Source: Candidatus Photodesmus katoptron Akat1
GTDB taxonomy: Bacteria; Pseudomonadota; Gammaproteobacteria; Enterobacterales; Vibrionaceae
Direction: 5' to 3'
Assembly (NCBI RefSeq): GCF_000478685.1
Contig: NZ_AMSD01000001.1
Span: 491,627 to 555,626 of the forward strand
DNA length: 64,000 nt
Shown here: in pieces, positions 31,227 through 40,976 of the stretch
Position numbering within the stretch: the stretch's first letter is position 1
Layout of the letters: each line of letters opens with the position of its first letter
Made by a program: the position numbers and the translations under genes
Notes under the pieces: generated by a model
What the model was told of the DNA's origin: nothing
The model's input: the letters and a program-made list of their open reading frames with translations, nothing else
The model's database searches: none

Positions 31227-31612
31227 AACTGAATTACTCTATCTTGTATTAAAATTGCTTCAGCTAAAGTACCTAATCCAACTTGCTCAAAATGCTTAGC
31301 AAGATTACTCGTTGATAGTTGATATCTTTTAGCTTCATTTTTTCCTACTATCCCTCTTCGTAAAGCCGCGGAAAAACAAACTTCAAGTTTTACTTTATGA
31401 GCTACTGCCAATTTTTGCCAAGCTAAAACAAGGTCAAAATCATCATTTTCTGGTGCAGTGAGTGATGAAGCATTTAATACTCCATTTTGATAAAAAAAAA
31501 CATCATGCAAAATATGACCTCTATGAATCAAAGCTTTTGAAAATAAATAAGCATTACGAGCTGATTGAGATCCATAAATTGAACCAGTTACTATGAGAGT
31601 ATATTTTAGAAT
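31223..31612 (-). CDS. tusD: Sulfurtransferase complex subunit TusD, apparent ATT start
   Basis: Sulfur-accepting subunit of TusBCD. The first ATG in frame (31531) would drop the conserved N terminus; reading upstream gives LKYTLIVTGSIYGSQSARNA followed by LFSKALIHRGH, a good match to the family start. The codon where the family has its initiating Met is ATT at 31610-31612, with GAGG/AGG on its 5' side and no ATG, GTG or TTG nearby in frame. I therefore place the start at ATT, giving 129 aa. The persulfide Cys is kept in KLEVCFSAALRRG. tusC overlaps its stop. Confidence 0.85.
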   Translation of the reverse strand: MLKYTLIVTGSIYGSQSARNAYLFSKALIHRGHILHDVFFYQNGVLNASSLTAPENDDFDLVLAWQKLAVAHKVKLEVCFSAALRRGIVGKNEAKRYQLSTSNLAKHFEQVGLGTLAEAILIQDRVIQF

Positions 31613-31668
31613 TAGCCTAACCTCGAAAATTAATATTAATACACTTGTTTTTTTACCGTTTAAATTTA

Positions 31669-32409
31669 TTACTCATTGAAAATTTTTAATAACTCAATCT
31701 CAAATATTAAAGTAGAATTTGCTGGAATAGTTGGTGTATCGTGCAAACCATAAGCTAACTCTGATGGAATAACAAATTTAAATTTTGAACCTACAGACAT
31801 TAATTGCACACCTTCAATCCAACCTTGAATGACATGTTTTAAAGAAAAAGTAGCAGGTTCACCACGTTCATATGAACTATCAAATTGACTACCATCAACT
31901 AAAGTACCTTTGTAGTGTACTTGGACTGTATCATCTTCTTTTGGTTTTTGACCTTCAGATTGTCTTATAATTTGATATAATAAACCAGAATCAGTTTTAA
32001 TAACATTACTTTCCTTCTCGAATTCTTTCTGGAATTCAGTTCCTAATTTTTTAACCTCAGCAGCTTTTTCTAAAGATTGGTTTTGTATTGCATCTCCTAT
32101 ACGCATATCTAACTCTTTTAATATTGAAGCTACTTCTTCCTCATTAAGCTTAGGATTACCTAAAAACACATCTTCAATACCTCGAAGAACGATATGCTTA
32201 TCAAGATTAATCCCAATTTCACTGGGTTTTTTTATATTATTACTCAAATAATTAGCAAATGATACTCCAATTGAATACGCAATTCTATTATCCTCTATAT
32301 TAAGATCTACTCCATTTTTGATAGGTGGAACTGGTACTTCTTTTTTTTGACAACCCATTAATATAATAAATGTCATTGAAAGCAATGATACTTTAAAGAT
32401 TAATTTCAT
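31669..32409 (-). CDS. fkpA: FKBP-type peptidyl-prolyl isomerase FkpA
   Basis: Periplasmic proline isomerase and chaperone. From the ATG at 32409 (four codons inside the longest frame) it has 246 aa, beginning with a hydrophobic signal and a lipobox-like LMGC near 16-19, so it may be lipid-anchored. A helical dimerisation domain (about 40-125) is followed by the FKBP domain (about 138-245), with VHYKGTLVDGSQFDSSYERG, VIQGWIEGVQLM and the FVIPSELAYG loop. It precedes tusDCB on the same strand, as in vibrios. Confidence 0.93.
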   Translation of the reverse strand: MKLIFKVSLLSMTFIILMGCQKKEVPVPPIKNGVDLNIEDNRIAYSIGVSFANYLSNNIKKPSEIGINLDKHIVLRGIEDVFLGNPKLNEEEVASILKELDMRIGDAIQNQSLEKAAEVKKLGTEFQKEFEKESNVIKTDSGLLYQIIRQSEGQKPKEDDTVQVHYKGTLVDGSQFDSSYERGEPATFSLKHVIQGWIEGVQLMSVGSKFKFVIPSELAYGLHDTPTIPANSTLIFEIELLKIFNE

Positions 32410-32786
32410 TAAATTCTCCAATTTTTAAAAATTCATTCTATTATAATGAGAAATGTAAATCACTCAAGAACTTAGTATATTAAAGGATAATAAAGCTTGA
32501 TACGAAACGTTTTCATTATGTTGTTGTTATTTATATAACTAAATAATAGTCTGTGTATTATTGAATAAAAATAGCATTTATGTTGCATTAAAAAGAGATG
32601 AACTGTTAGCAGTAATATCTAGAACTTAAAAATAGGTATAAATATTAGCTGAAACAAATGGTTTTTTTCTAGCGAATGATTCTATCATAATGCTACTATC
32701 TAATAACTAAACAGTAATAATATTAGTGAGATAATATATTTGAGACTAATTAAAATAAAGGGAGCTTTTAATAAAGAATAAAAGTA
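32410..32786. other. Gene-free gap between fkpA and hflC
   Basis: About 375 bp without a readable gene or gene remnant on either strand. It should contain the fkpA promoter at its left end and ends at the hflC terminator hairpin. I see nothing else that can be supported. Confidence 0.5.
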
Positions 32787-32821
32787 TTAAGATATAAGGG
32801 CTTTGAGCCCTTATATCTTAA
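32787..32821 (-). terminator. Perfect 16-bp hairpin after hflC
   Basis: TTAAGATATAAGGGCT (32787-32802) pairs perfectly with AGCCCTTATATCTTAA (32806-32821) around a 3-base loop. It starts 3 bases past the hflC stop and is followed on the minus strand by a mixed T-rich stretch (ACTTTTATTC). It is the longest perfect hairpin I found in the window, and a likely terminator or mRNA-stabilising end for hflKC. Confidence 0.75.
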
Positions 32822-32824
32822 TCA

Positions 32825-33799
32825 TCATTTTAAAAACTCACCATGATAATTATTCATATATCGAAAAAAATGACTTTTAGGATCTAATACTAAAATATCA
32901 TTTTTGCTATTAAAAGATTTTTCATAAGCTTTTAAAGAACGAATAAAGCTAAAAAACTCAGGTTCTTTATTATATGATTGAGAATAAATTTTAGCAGCTT
33001 TAGCATCTGCTTTACCTCGAGTTACACGTGCTGTCTTATCAGCTTCTGCTAAAACAGTAGCTACTTCAAGTTCTGCTTGTGCACGAATAACCTCTGCTTT
33101 TTTACGACCCTGAGAACGATGTTTTCTAGCAACTGATTCACGTTCAGCTCTCATACGCTTATAGATAGAATCACTAATATTATCAGGTAAATTTATTTTT
33201 TTCATACGAAAATCAACAACATCTACACCTAAATCATTCATAGCACTATCACGAGTACCAGTTAGTACTTTAGCCATAATTATGTCTCGTTGACCATCAA
33301 TCTCTAGCGCTTCTTTAGCTGCTTTAGTAGAAATTTGCTGATTATTAATCTTAGATAAGTCTTCATTATTACGAGGACCAGATACAATCTGCTTAATTTC
33401 TCTTGAACCAATTTCAGAACGTAATACATCAGTTACTTTACGTTCTAAAAGAGCCTCTGCAGTCAAAATATTACCACCTCCAGTTGTAAGATAAAAACGT
33501 CCAAAATCAGCAATTCGCCACTTTACATAAGTATCTATAATAACATCTTTTTTCTCTGATGTAACAAAACGGTCAGAGCGTCCATCCATTGTTTGTATAC
33601 GAGCATCTAATACTTTAACATGGTCAAATAACGGCATTTTAAAATGCAATCCTGGAGAATAAATTCGTGAAGTTCCTTCATTATCTAAAACTCTTCCAAA
33701 GCGTACTACTATCCCACGATCACCTTCATAAATAACGAAAAATGACATTAAGATAAATATAACATTGATTACTAATATAGGAATCATTAAGTTACGCAT
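32825..33799 (-). CDS. hflC: FtsH modulator HflC
   Basis: Membrane-anchored SPFH/stomatin-family protein that forms the HflKC cage around FtsH protease. 324 aa with one N-terminal membrane anchor (about 4-21), the SPFH domain (EGDRGIVVRFGRVL about 25-38, PGLHFKMPLFDHV) and a C-terminal helical region with ERESVARKHRSQGRKKAEVI. It starts 2 bp after hflK. A strong hairpin ends the unit. Confidence 0.95.
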   Translation of the reverse strand: MRNLMIPILVINVIFILMSFFVIYEGDRGIVVRFGRVLDNEGTSRIYSPGLHFKMPLFDHVKVLDARIQTMDGRSDRFVTSEKKDVIIDTYVKWRIADFGRFYLTTGGGNILTAEALLERKVTDVLRSEIGSREIKQIVSGPRNNEDLSKINNQQISTKAAKEALEIDGQRDIIMAKVLTGTRDSAMNDLGVDVVDFRMKKINLPDNISDSIYKRMRAERESVARKHRSQGRKKAEVIRAQAELEVATVLAEADKTARVTRGKADAKAAKIYSQSYNKEPEFFSFIRSLKAYEKSFNSKNDILVLDPKSHFFRYMNNYHGEFLK

Positions 33800-33801
33800 T
33801 T

Positions 33802-34983
33802 TTAATATCTCCCATGACGTGAATTAGTTGAACCGGACTGTGAGCTTGGTAATTCATTACGTTCTTGGGATTCTAACTCAATCTCATCATAAGCTGAAGA
33901 TGATTTATTTTTTTGTCTATTTTCTATTTTAGAAGACTCTTCTCTAAGCAATTTATCAATTGGTAGATATAATAGATTACCGGTAGACTCAGAATCAATC
34001 AATACCTTAAAGGTATTTGAATAAACTTCTTCCATTGTATCTAAGTATAACCGATTACGTGTTATTTTAGGAGCTAAAATATACTCAGGCAATAATTTTT
34101 CAAATTGAGCTACTTGACCCAGAGCTTCATTAGTAACTCTTTCAGAATAGCCAAGAGCTTCTTTTTTTAAACGTTCAGCCCGACCAGTTGCTTTTGGTAA
34201 AATATCATTTCGATAAGCTTCTGCTTCACGCTCAAAGCGTTCTTCATCTTCTCTAGCAGCAATCGCATCATCAAATGCGTCTTTTACTTGTTCTGGTGGA
34301 CGAGCTGACTGAAAATTTACATCAACAATAATTAATCCCATATCATAATTATCAACAATTTGATTGAGTGTTCTTTGAGTATTTTGACGAATTTGTTGGC
34401 GCCCGCTAGTTAAAATGTTGTCCATTAAAGAATCACCTATTACAGCACGTAATGCAGAATCCGTAGCTTGACGCAAGCTATCATCTGCATTAGTTACTTG
34501 GTACAAATATTTATATGGTTCTGAAACACGATATTGAATATCCATTCCGACAGTAACTACATTCTCATCTTTTGTAAGCATTAAACCAGAAGCCCTTAGC
34601 GAACGAATAGATTGGACGTTCACCGCTTTATATTCATCAATAAATCTAGGTCTCCAATTCAAACCCGGACCAACGATACGATTATATTTCCCTAAACGTA
34701 ATACAACCCCACGTTCAGCTTCACCAATAGTATAGAACCCAGAAAAAAACCAAATAATTATAGAAATGACGATGATAATACTAAAGCTCCAGATATTTTT
34801 TCCACCTGAAGACGAGCCCTTACTTCCTTTTTTAGAAGAAAAACGCCCACTGAACTTTTTGGTAAGCTTATTAAACACTTCATCTAAATCCGGTGGCCCC
34901 TGTGATCGACCACCTCGATTTTTAGTACCCCAAGGGTCATTATTGCGACCATTGCTTCCATTGTTAGGTTCATGCCATGCCAT
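33802..34983 (-). CDS. hflK: FtsH modulator HflK
   Basis: Partner of HflC. 393 aa: a glycine- and asparagine-rich cytoplasmic N terminus (MAWHEPNNGSNGRNNDPWG), one membrane helix at about 68-87 and an SPFH domain with TIGEAERGVVLRLGKY and PGLNWRPRF, followed by a long charged helical tail with AREDEERFEREAEAYRNDIL. In vibrios hflX and hfq lie upstream between it and miaA; here hflX is missing and hfq is a remnant. Confidence 0.95.
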   Translation of the reverse strand: MAWHEPNNGSNGRNNDPWGTKNRGGRSQGPPDLDEVFNKLTKKFSGRFSSKKGSKGSSSGGKNIWSFSIIIVISIIIWFFSGFYTIGEAERGVVLRLGKYNRIVGPGLNWRPRFIDEYKAVNVQSIRSLRASGLMLTKDENVVTVGMDIQYRVSEPYKYLYQVTNADDSLRQATDSALRAVIGDSLMDNILTSGRQQIRQNTQRTLNQIVDNYDMGLIIVDVNFQSARPPEQVKDAFDDAIAAREDEERFEREAEAYRNDILPKATGRAERLKKEALGYSERVTNEALGQVAQFEKLLPEYILAPKITRNRLYLDTMEEVYSNTFKVLIDSESTGNLLYLPIDKLLREESSKIENRQKNKSSSAYDEIELESQERNELPSSQSGSTNSRHGRY

Positions 34984-35293
34984 TTAAAAAAACTCCATAA
35001 ATTTAAAAACGATTTTACACTTCAAAAATAAAAAGCGGATATCAGATTATATGTAATTTGGCTTTAATTTTGATTAACGAATAAAATTCTCCATATATGC
35101 TATGAAAAAAAACCATCTAAATTCATCTTATATTATCGTATATGATACACAATCTATGCTAAGTTTATATGAATTTAATATTCAAAGATTGAATCTACTA
35201 AATTGTAACAGGATTAACTAAAATTTTTATTAAAAAATATATATAGGTGTAATAACTAAAATTAGTTTCCTCCTCTATAAAAGAAGAACTAGA
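34984..35293. other. Gap where hflX is expected
   Basis: About 310 bp between hflK and the hfq remnant. The usual neighbour hflX, a GTPase gene of about 1.3 kb, is absent; I see no P-loop or other HflX sequence in any frame. The hflK promoter probably lies here. Confidence 0.5.
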
Positions 35294-35480
35294 TTAAGTG
35301 GGATATTTGCTTTTATTATGGTTTACTAAACGAAAAGGAACAACCATTGTAATTGAGTGCTTATATACTATTTGATTAACAGCATTTTTCAAAAAAATTA
35401 CAAATTGGTCAAAAGAATCCATTTTTCCCCCTGAGTGTTTAATTTATTCCAGTTATGACATATACTAGTTTAACTTTTAA
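35294..35480 (-). pseudogene. hfq: Truncated hfq remnant
   Basis: Between miaA and hflK, where hfq belongs, the minus strand carries a 42-codon open frame from ATG 35422 to TAA 35294. It begins [20 protein letters not shown] and continues [13 protein letters not shown], clearly the second half of Hfq, including the Sm2 region. Upstream the family sequence continues only as traces (VYVITGI near 35445-35465, matching the IYLVNGI strand) in a shifted frame with stops; the N-terminal helix and Sm1 start are unreadable. A chance AGGGGG site precedes the internal ATG. A 42-residue half-Sm fold should not form the hexameric RNA-binding ring. Called a pseudogene. Confidence 0.85.
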
Positions 35481-35619
35481 ATCATACTAAACCTCTGGTA
35501 AGCATAACTTAACTGATTGACTTAAAACAAGCATTATAAAAAATATCGACAGTTTTCTAATATAAAAACACCAAAGGTAAGTCAAGTGATATAAAGAAAA
35601 AATGTTACTGAGATGCAAG

Positions 35620-36558
35620 CTATTTTTTTTCAGTGTTAACTTTATTCAATATAGTTTCTACTGCTTGTTCCATATTTTCACTATTTAACCAAGTTAAATC
35701 GCACCAACTTCTCAACCATGTCATCTGCCGCTTAGCCAAGCGGCGAGTTGCACAAATTCCACGAAAAATCGCTTCATCCAAACTTAAATTTCCATTTAAA
35801 TAATCCCAAATTTGTCGATAACCTACGCAACGGATAGAAGGAAGGTCTAAATGAAGGTCATTTCGACTATGAAGTGCCTTCACTTCATTTTCAAAACCAT
35901 TTTTTATCATATTATGAAATCTTACTTCAATTCGATGATGCAAGTTATCTTTTTCATTTGGAGCTAGTGCAAATTGTTTTACATGAAAAGGGAAATTTCT
36001 ATATTTATATCTAGAATATTCCGTCAAAGTTTTACCAGAAATTCGATAAATCTCCAATGCTCTAGATAATCTTTGCAAGTCATTACAGTGGATTCGGTTT
36101 GCTGAAATTGGATCAATCTTTTTTAATTGTTTATGTAAAGAAGCACAACCTAAATTCAATGCCTCTTGTTTAATTTGAGAACGAATTTTGAGATCTGAAG
36201 CAGGCGTAAATGATAAACCTTTAATCAAAGACCTGTAGTAGAACATAGTTCCACCAACAAGTAAAGGAACTTTACCATTTTTAATGGTCTGATGTATAGC
36301 ATACATAGCATCGTAATAAAAATCAGCAACAGAATACCTTTCATTTGGATCACGAATATCTATCAATTTATGCGGTATTTTTTCTAAAGTTTCGGAACTT
36401 GGTTTAGCTGTACCAATATCCATACCTTTATAAATTAATCCTGAATCGACACTAATAATTTCTACTGGTATTTTTTTACTAATTTTAATGGAAAGGGTAG
36501 TTTTTCCTGATGCAGTAGGACCCATTAAAAATATTACTAAAGGTAATTTACCATTCAT
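35620..36558 (-). CDS. miaA: tRNA dimethylallyltransferase MiaA
   Basis: Adds dimethylallyl to A37 of tRNAs reading UNN codons. 312 aa, normal. P-loop GPTASGKT (13-20), DSGLIYKGMDIGTAKP (about 38-53), LIDIRDPNERYSVADF, LVGGTMFYYRSLIKG and the C-terminal ATRRLAKRQMTWLR are all present. It starts 17 bp after the mutL stop, in the conserved amiB-mutL-miaA order. Confidence 0.96.
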   Translation of the reverse strand: MNGKLPLVIFLMGPTASGKTTLSIKISKKIPVEIISVDSGLIYKGMDIGTAKPSSETLEKIPHKLIDIRDPNERYSVADFYYDAMYAIHQTIKNGKVPLLVGGTMFYYRSLIKGLSFTPASDLKIRSQIKQEALNLGCASLHKQLKKIDPISANRIHCNDLQRLSRALEIYRISGKTLTEYSRYKYRNFPFHVKQFALAPNEKDNLHHRIEVRFHNMIKNGFENEVKALHSRNDLHLDLPSIRCVGYRQIWDYLNGNLSLDEAIFRGICATRRLAKRQMTWLRSWCDLTWLNSENMEQAVETILNKVNTEKK

Positions 36559-36575
36559 ATCTTCTCTGAAGATCT

Positions 36576-38276
36576 TTAAGATTGTAGAACAGCTATACTT
36601 TTTGAAAAGTCAACTTTGGTAACAAATTTTTTATCGTGTAAAGGCAATTGACCACAGTAAATCTTCTCTAATTCAGTAATGATCTTCAAAGCTTCACATA
36701 CGCTGTAATCAACTTTTACAGAAATAATATAATTGGTTATCCAATTTGCTAATGCTTTTCTATTTTCAATTATTAAAGATGGGTTAAAATTAGAAAAGGC
36801 AATATAAGATAATAAATCTGGAATCAATTTAGATAAATTTTTATTCATCAATATTCTAGGAACACCTAAAACTATTAAAGTAGAAAAATTCTTTACTCTA
36901 AATGATAAACCAAAAGATATAAGAAGTTCAGAGAAATCAGTGACGTAAGAGACCAACTCTTCAATCAATTCAATTAATAAAGGGATCAAAAGAGGTCGTG
37001 ATATTAGTAAAATACTTTCTCTAATACCAAACTGGGCGCGTATTTTAAGCCACTCTGCTCTACCTAAAGAAATAAGAACGACTCCTTGTTTTGAATCCAT
37101 AACTACATACCTATTTTGAATAACGGCAATTGCTTTCCCTAGGAACTCAATTGGCTTATTTTTTTCTGTAGGATTAATATTAAGTTGCTTTTCTATAATG
37201 CCATCTGACTTATCTACTATAAGATTTTTATTCTTTTCCTTTGACTGATGTTTATCAATTGATAAATAAGGTATATCTATATCATGACTTTTAACTAAGG
37301 CATTATTTATAGCTCGATATATAAAATCATGAACTAAACGAGCTTTATAGAAATGAATTTCATATTTAGCTGGATGAACATTAACATCGATTTGATTAGG
37401 ATGAATTTCAATAAACAATACATAAGCTACAAATTGTTCTTCTTTTAAGAAATTTGCATAACTTTTCCTAATAGCATGATTAATAAATCTATCACGAACT
37501 ACTCTTCCATTTACATAAAAATATTGCAAATCACCTTTTTTACGCGATCCATTTGGACTAGATATCCAACCATATAATTTTAAATCATAATGAATTAATT
37601 CAACCTTAATCATGTTACAAACAAATGCATTGCCACAAACCGCTGCAATACGTTTCCCTATTTCTAATTCATTTCTTGCTGGATAGTATTGTCTAATAAT
37701 TTTATTATTATGACGCAAACTAAACTTGATATCAAAACGACTTAATGCAATACGTTTAATCAGTTCATCAATATGAATAAATTCTGTTCTATCAGTACAT
37801 AAAAATCTACGCCGAGCAGGCATATTAAAAAAAAGGTTAATAACTTCAACAGATGTACCCAAAGGATGAGAAACAGGTTGCACCTTCATTTCCATTCCTT
37901 CACTATATATAGACCATGCTATATCCTGAATGACAGGACGAGAAGTCAATATTAAACGACTTACTGCACTAATACTTGCAAGAGCCTCACCACGGAAACC
38001 TAAAGTTGATAATAATGATAAATCATCTAATGTACGAATTTTAGAAGTAGCATGACGACTCAAGGCTAATGTTAATTCATTTTTTAAAATGCCTTTACCA
38101 TTATCCCTTATACGAATAAGCTGAATTCCTCCCTTTTCAATCTCAATATCAATAACAGTTGCACCTGAATCCAAACTATTTTCTACTAACTCTTTAACCA
38201 CTGAGGCAGGACGATCAACAATTTCACCTGCTGAAATTTGACTTATAAGTTGTTTTGATAGAATTTTTATTGTCAT
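36576..38276 (-). CDS. mutL: DNA mismatch repair protein MutL
   Basis: ATPase that couples MutS to MutH/UvrD in mismatch repair. GHKL motifs are intact: [20 protein letters not shown] (about 15-34), [23 protein letters not shown] and [19 protein letters not shown]. The dimerisation domain lies at about 375-566. At 566 aa it is shorter than the roughly 620-660 aa common in gammaproteobacteria, the loss falling in the linker near 335-370. The start overlaps the amiB stop by 4 bases. Mismatch repair is thus kept in a genome where Pol I proofreading appears lost. Confidence 0.94.
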   Translation of the reverse strand: MTIKILSKQLISQISAGEIVDRPASVVKELVENSLDSGATVIDIEIEKGGIQLIRIRDNGKGILKNELTLALSRHATSKIRTLDDLSLLSTLGFRGEALASISAVSRLILTSRPVIQDIAWSIYSEGMEMKVQPVSHPLGTSVEVINLFFNMPARRRFLCTDRTEFIHIDELIKRIALSRFDIKFSLRHNNKIIRQYYPARNELEIGKRIAAVCGNAFVCNMIKVELIHYDLKLYGWISSPNGSRKKGDLQYFYVNGRVVRDRFINHAIRKSYANFLKEEQFVAYVLFIEIHPNQIDVNVHPAKYEIHFYKARLVHDFIYRAINNALVKSHDIDIPYLSIDKHQSKEKNKNLIVDKSDGIIEKQLNINPTEKNKPIEFLGKAIAVIQNRYVVMDSKQGVVLISLGRAEWLKIRAQFGIRESILLISRPLLIPLLIELIEELVSYVTDFSELLISFGLSFRVKNFSTLIVLGVPRILMNKNLSKLIPDLLSYIAFSNFNPSLIIENRKALANWITNYIISVKVDYSVCEALKIITELEKIYCGQLPLHDKKFVTKVDFSKSIAVLQS

Positions 38277-39640
38277 AGATTATTACTATTACTTGGAATC
38301 ATTATAATCTGACCTATTAAAAGCTGATCAGACTGTAACTCATTTACTAACCGAAGTTGATTAATAGTTACACTATATTGTTGAGCAATTTTCCCTAAAA
38401 ACTCTCCAGGCTGTACTTTATGTTTCCTTATATTTGGAAAATTAAAAAATAAGGAATTTTCTACTGGATTTTCTTTAAGATATTGAACAATTGCTCTTGC
38501 TAAACTTTCTGCTAATTTATTTTGATAGTCATTTTGAGATAAAAGTTTTTCTTCTATTGGATTTGAAAGAAAACCAATTTCAACTAATACTGAAGGAATA
38601 TCAGGCGATTTTAATATTGCTAAGCTTGCATTTACTGGATGTTTTTGATGCAAATAGGAAAATTTTTTTATCTCCTTTAAGATTTTTGTAGCAAGCTTAT
38701 AGCTTTCTTTCTGAGAATGGTTAAATTGTAAATCTAGAAGCGTTTTACTAACATCTTTATCAACATTCTTGTTGATCAAAACTTGACCAGTTCCGCCTAA
38801 TAATTCTGAATGACTCTCATGATCTTCGATCCATCGAGAAATTTCAGTATCCGCTCTCTTATTATTTAAAATAAATACAGAGGCACCACGAGGATGTGGA
38901 GTATAAAAAGCATCAGCATGAATGGAGACTAATAAATTTGCTTTATTTTTTCGAGCAATTTCAGAACGTTTATTCAAATTAACAAAATAATCACCAGAAC
39001 GAGTAAGGATTGCTTTAATTCCTGGCATGGTATTGATTTTTTCAGCTAATTTTTTAGAAACTTTTAGTGTAATGTGCTTTTCATATTTTCCAGTAGGACC
39101 AATAGAACCAGAATCTTCTCCGCCATGCCCAGCATCAATCGCAATTATAATATCATTAAATGATCGAGAAATACCTTGATTAAGATAAATTGTATTATTG
39201 GATTTAACTTTTTTTAATTGTTTTTTAGGATGAGACAAATTAATCACTAACCGGTGACCATATTGTCCTCCTGGAGTCGGAGATAATCTAAACAGATTAA
39301 GCTTACTTGCCTTATGCTTTAATTCAAATACTAAACGATAAGTAAATTTATTTGGTGGAGTACTTTTACGAATTTTTGTCAATATAGAATTGTTAATAAC
39401 ATTTTTAGGTAATGTAGTATTTAGTGTTGTTTTTTTAAAATCAACAACTAACCTTTCTGGTTTATTTAAAATAAAATAGCTATAATCAGCCTCATCTGTA
39501 AAGTCCATAACAACCCGAGTTTCATTAGGAGATGTCCAAACTCTTAAGTCTTCAAGTGTATTAGAAAATACTAAAGAGCTAGAAAAAAAGCATGAAATTT
39601 GAAAAAAAATAAAAAAAAACTGTACTTGTCTTGTATTCAA
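38273..39640 (-). CDS. amiB: N-acetylmuramoyl-L-alanine amidase AmiB/AmiC type with LysM
   Basis: Periplasmic Zn amidase that splits septal peptidoglycan during cell separation. Signal peptide about 1-26, AMIN targeting domain about 28-138, Amidase_3 domain from about 163 ([15 protein letters not shown] with H172, E187, then VSIHADAF and [11 protein letters not shown]), and one LysM at about 411-453. Shorter than usual (455 aa) because the AMIN-catalytic linker is short and only a single LysM is present. It overlaps tsaE upstream and mutL downstream by 4 bases each. Confidence 0.93.
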   Translation of the reverse strand: MNTRQVQFFFIFFQISCFFSSSLVFSNTLEDLRVWTSPNETRVVMDFTDEADYSYFILNKPERLVVDFKKTTLNTTLPKNVINNSILTKIRKSTPPNKFTYRLVFELKHKASKLNLFRLSPTPGGQYGHRLVINLSHPKKQLKKVKSNNTIYLNQGISRSFNDIIIAIDAGHGGEDSGSIGPTGKYEKHITLKVSKKLAEKINTMPGIKAILTRSGDYFVNLNKRSEIARKNKANLLVSIHADAFYTPHPRGASVFILNNKRADTEISRWIEDHESHSELLGGTGQVLINKNVDKDVSKTLLDLQFNHSQKESYKLATKILKEIKKFSYLHQKHPVNASLAILKSPDIPSVLVEIGFLSNPIEEKLLSQNDYQNKLAESLARAIVQYLKENPVENSLFFNFPNIRKHKVQPGEFLGKIAQQYSVTINQLRLVNELQSDQLLIGQIIMIPSNSNNL

Positions 39641-40095
39641 TTTAACCCCGATTTTTTTAAGAGAGCATATCCATACTGACTATCCGCTGTGATAGAAGCA
39701 CAACGTTGGTTGCCATGATAAGACAATAGAATATTAATATCTGCATTAGGTAAAAAATCCCCTCCTTTCTCGGGCCACTCAACTAAACAAATAGAATCAG
39801 GTAAAAAGTAATCTCGAATTCCAATAAATTCTAATTCTTCTGGAGAAAAAATAAGATAAAAATCAAAGTGGTACACTTTCCATTTTTCTAATGTATAAGA
39901 TTCAACTAAGTTGTATGTTGGACTTTTTACATGACCTAGATATCCTAAAGTTTTTAAAAAACTACGACTGAGTGTCGTTTTACCAACACCTACCTCCCCA
40001 CTTAAAAAAATAAGAGTTTGTTGACAACAAACCTGTGCGAGACGCGAACCTATTCTCATCGTTGCAGTTTTATCTACCAAAGTAATTTTCTTCAT
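39637..40095 (-). CDS. tsaE: tRNA threonylcarbamoyladenosine ATPase TsaE
   Basis: P-loop protein of the TsaBDE complex needed for t6A37 in ANN-decoding tRNAs. 152 aa. Walker A GEVGVGKT (33-40), SPTYNLVESY (about 58-67), the WPEKGG-type motif (VEWPEKGG about 104-111) and a C-terminal strand. It starts the tsaE-amiB-mutL-miaA run. The yjeF/queG genes that commonly precede it are not here; a cytochrome gene is. Confidence 0.95.
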   Translation of the reverse strand: MKKITLVDKTATMRIGSRLAQVCCQQTLIFLSGEVGVGKTTLSRSFLKTLGYLGHVKSPTYNLVESYTLEKWKVYHFDFYLIFSPEELEFIGIRDYFLPDSICLVEWPEKGGDFLPNADINILLSYHGNQRCASITADSQYGYALLKKSGLN

Positions 40096-40141
40096 AAGAA
40101 TTATGAATTGAAATCAATTCTATTTATAATAGGGCTTTAGG

Positions 40142-40557
40142 TTATAAATCTTTTATCATATATTCAATAACCTGAAGCAATTCATCATCAGAACAATCCA
40201 TACATAAGCCTTTCTCTGGCATTGCATTTAATCCTTTAATTACATTATCTTGCATGATTTGTTTCCCTTGAGCAATTCGAGAAGCCCAATCATTAACATT
40301 ACCAAATCTAGGAGCACCACTCACACCAGATGCATGACAAGCGATACAAAAAGTATTATATATCGAACTTGCATCACGAATCTTACTAACTACTTCTTTC
40401 TGTTCAGCTAATTTATTTTTAACTTCAATATAAACATTACCAACTGGTTTAATGCGATCTATTATAGATTCGTAGTCCTTGGCAGTGTTAGAAAGCAATA
40501 AAGCAGAAAACGCTAAAACAGAAAAAAAACACTACTTATCCACCGAAATATGCCCAT
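40142..40557 (-). pseudogene. Cytochrome c5 family protein, frameshift in signal peptide
   Basis: Small periplasmic haem protein. The mature domain is open from about 40498: IKPVGNVYIE, haem site FCIACH, the segment GAPRFGNVNDWASRIAQG, axial Met region LNAMPEKG and the CMDCSDDEL end typical of cytochrome c5. Its export signal is split between two frames. ATG 40557 gives MGIFRWISSVFFLF and a stop at 40513, whereas the next frame gives VLAFSALLLSNTA running into the mature part. The switch falls in a run of eight A on the plus strand (40522-40529). One extra base would restore a normal signal peptide, so slippage or a sequencing error could still leave a working gene. Formally frameshifted. Confidence 0.75.
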
Positions 40558-40801
40558 AAATATTAGCTCATAACTTCATCTACTATTTCATTGATAAGAA
40601 CTAACGTGAATCATTACACAATAAAATACATAATATGTGATATTCCATTACTGGAAATAATTAAAATTGCAAACTTAGTTAAATAAGTCCTGACATCTAT
40701 CCAAGTTATAAGTAAGATATCGTTTATAATAGTACAGTCCTGCACCATAAAATAAATCTTTTCGCATTTCAATTATTCTTTAAAAAAACTTTAAAAAATA
40801 C

Positions 40802-40830
40802 TAGACGGTACAATGTGATATAAGTATGAT
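40802..40830 (+). promoter_or_regulatory. Promoter of the tRNA-Arg/His/Pro-hemE unit
   Basis: TAGACG (40802-40807, four of six to TTGACA) and TATGAT (40825-40830, five of six to TATAAT) are separated by 17 bases. Transcription would start about 15 bases before tRNA-Arg. This is the only good promoter seen before the three tRNAs, and it may also serve hemE. Confidence 0.55.
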
Positions 40831-40851
40831 TTAGTTTACCTATCATGAAGT

Positions 40852-40928
40852 GCGCCCGTAGCTCAGATGGATAGAGCGTTGGCCTCCGGAGCCAAAAGCC
40901 GAAGGTTCGATCCCTTTCGGGCGTGCCA
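40852..40928 (+). tRNA. tRNA-Arg (CCG)
   Basis: 77-nt cloverleaf with encoded CCA. Acceptor GCGCCCG pairs with CGGGCGT, D arm GCTC...GAGC, anticodon stem TTGGC/GCCAA around loop CTCCGGA gives anticodon CCG, and the T arm is GAAGG-TTCGATC-CCTTTC. First of a rightward tRNA cluster. Confidence 0.96.
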
Positions 40929-40976
40929 TACACTCGATATCTTTCTGGTAAGCTAATTAAAAGTGTATGGGGTTTG

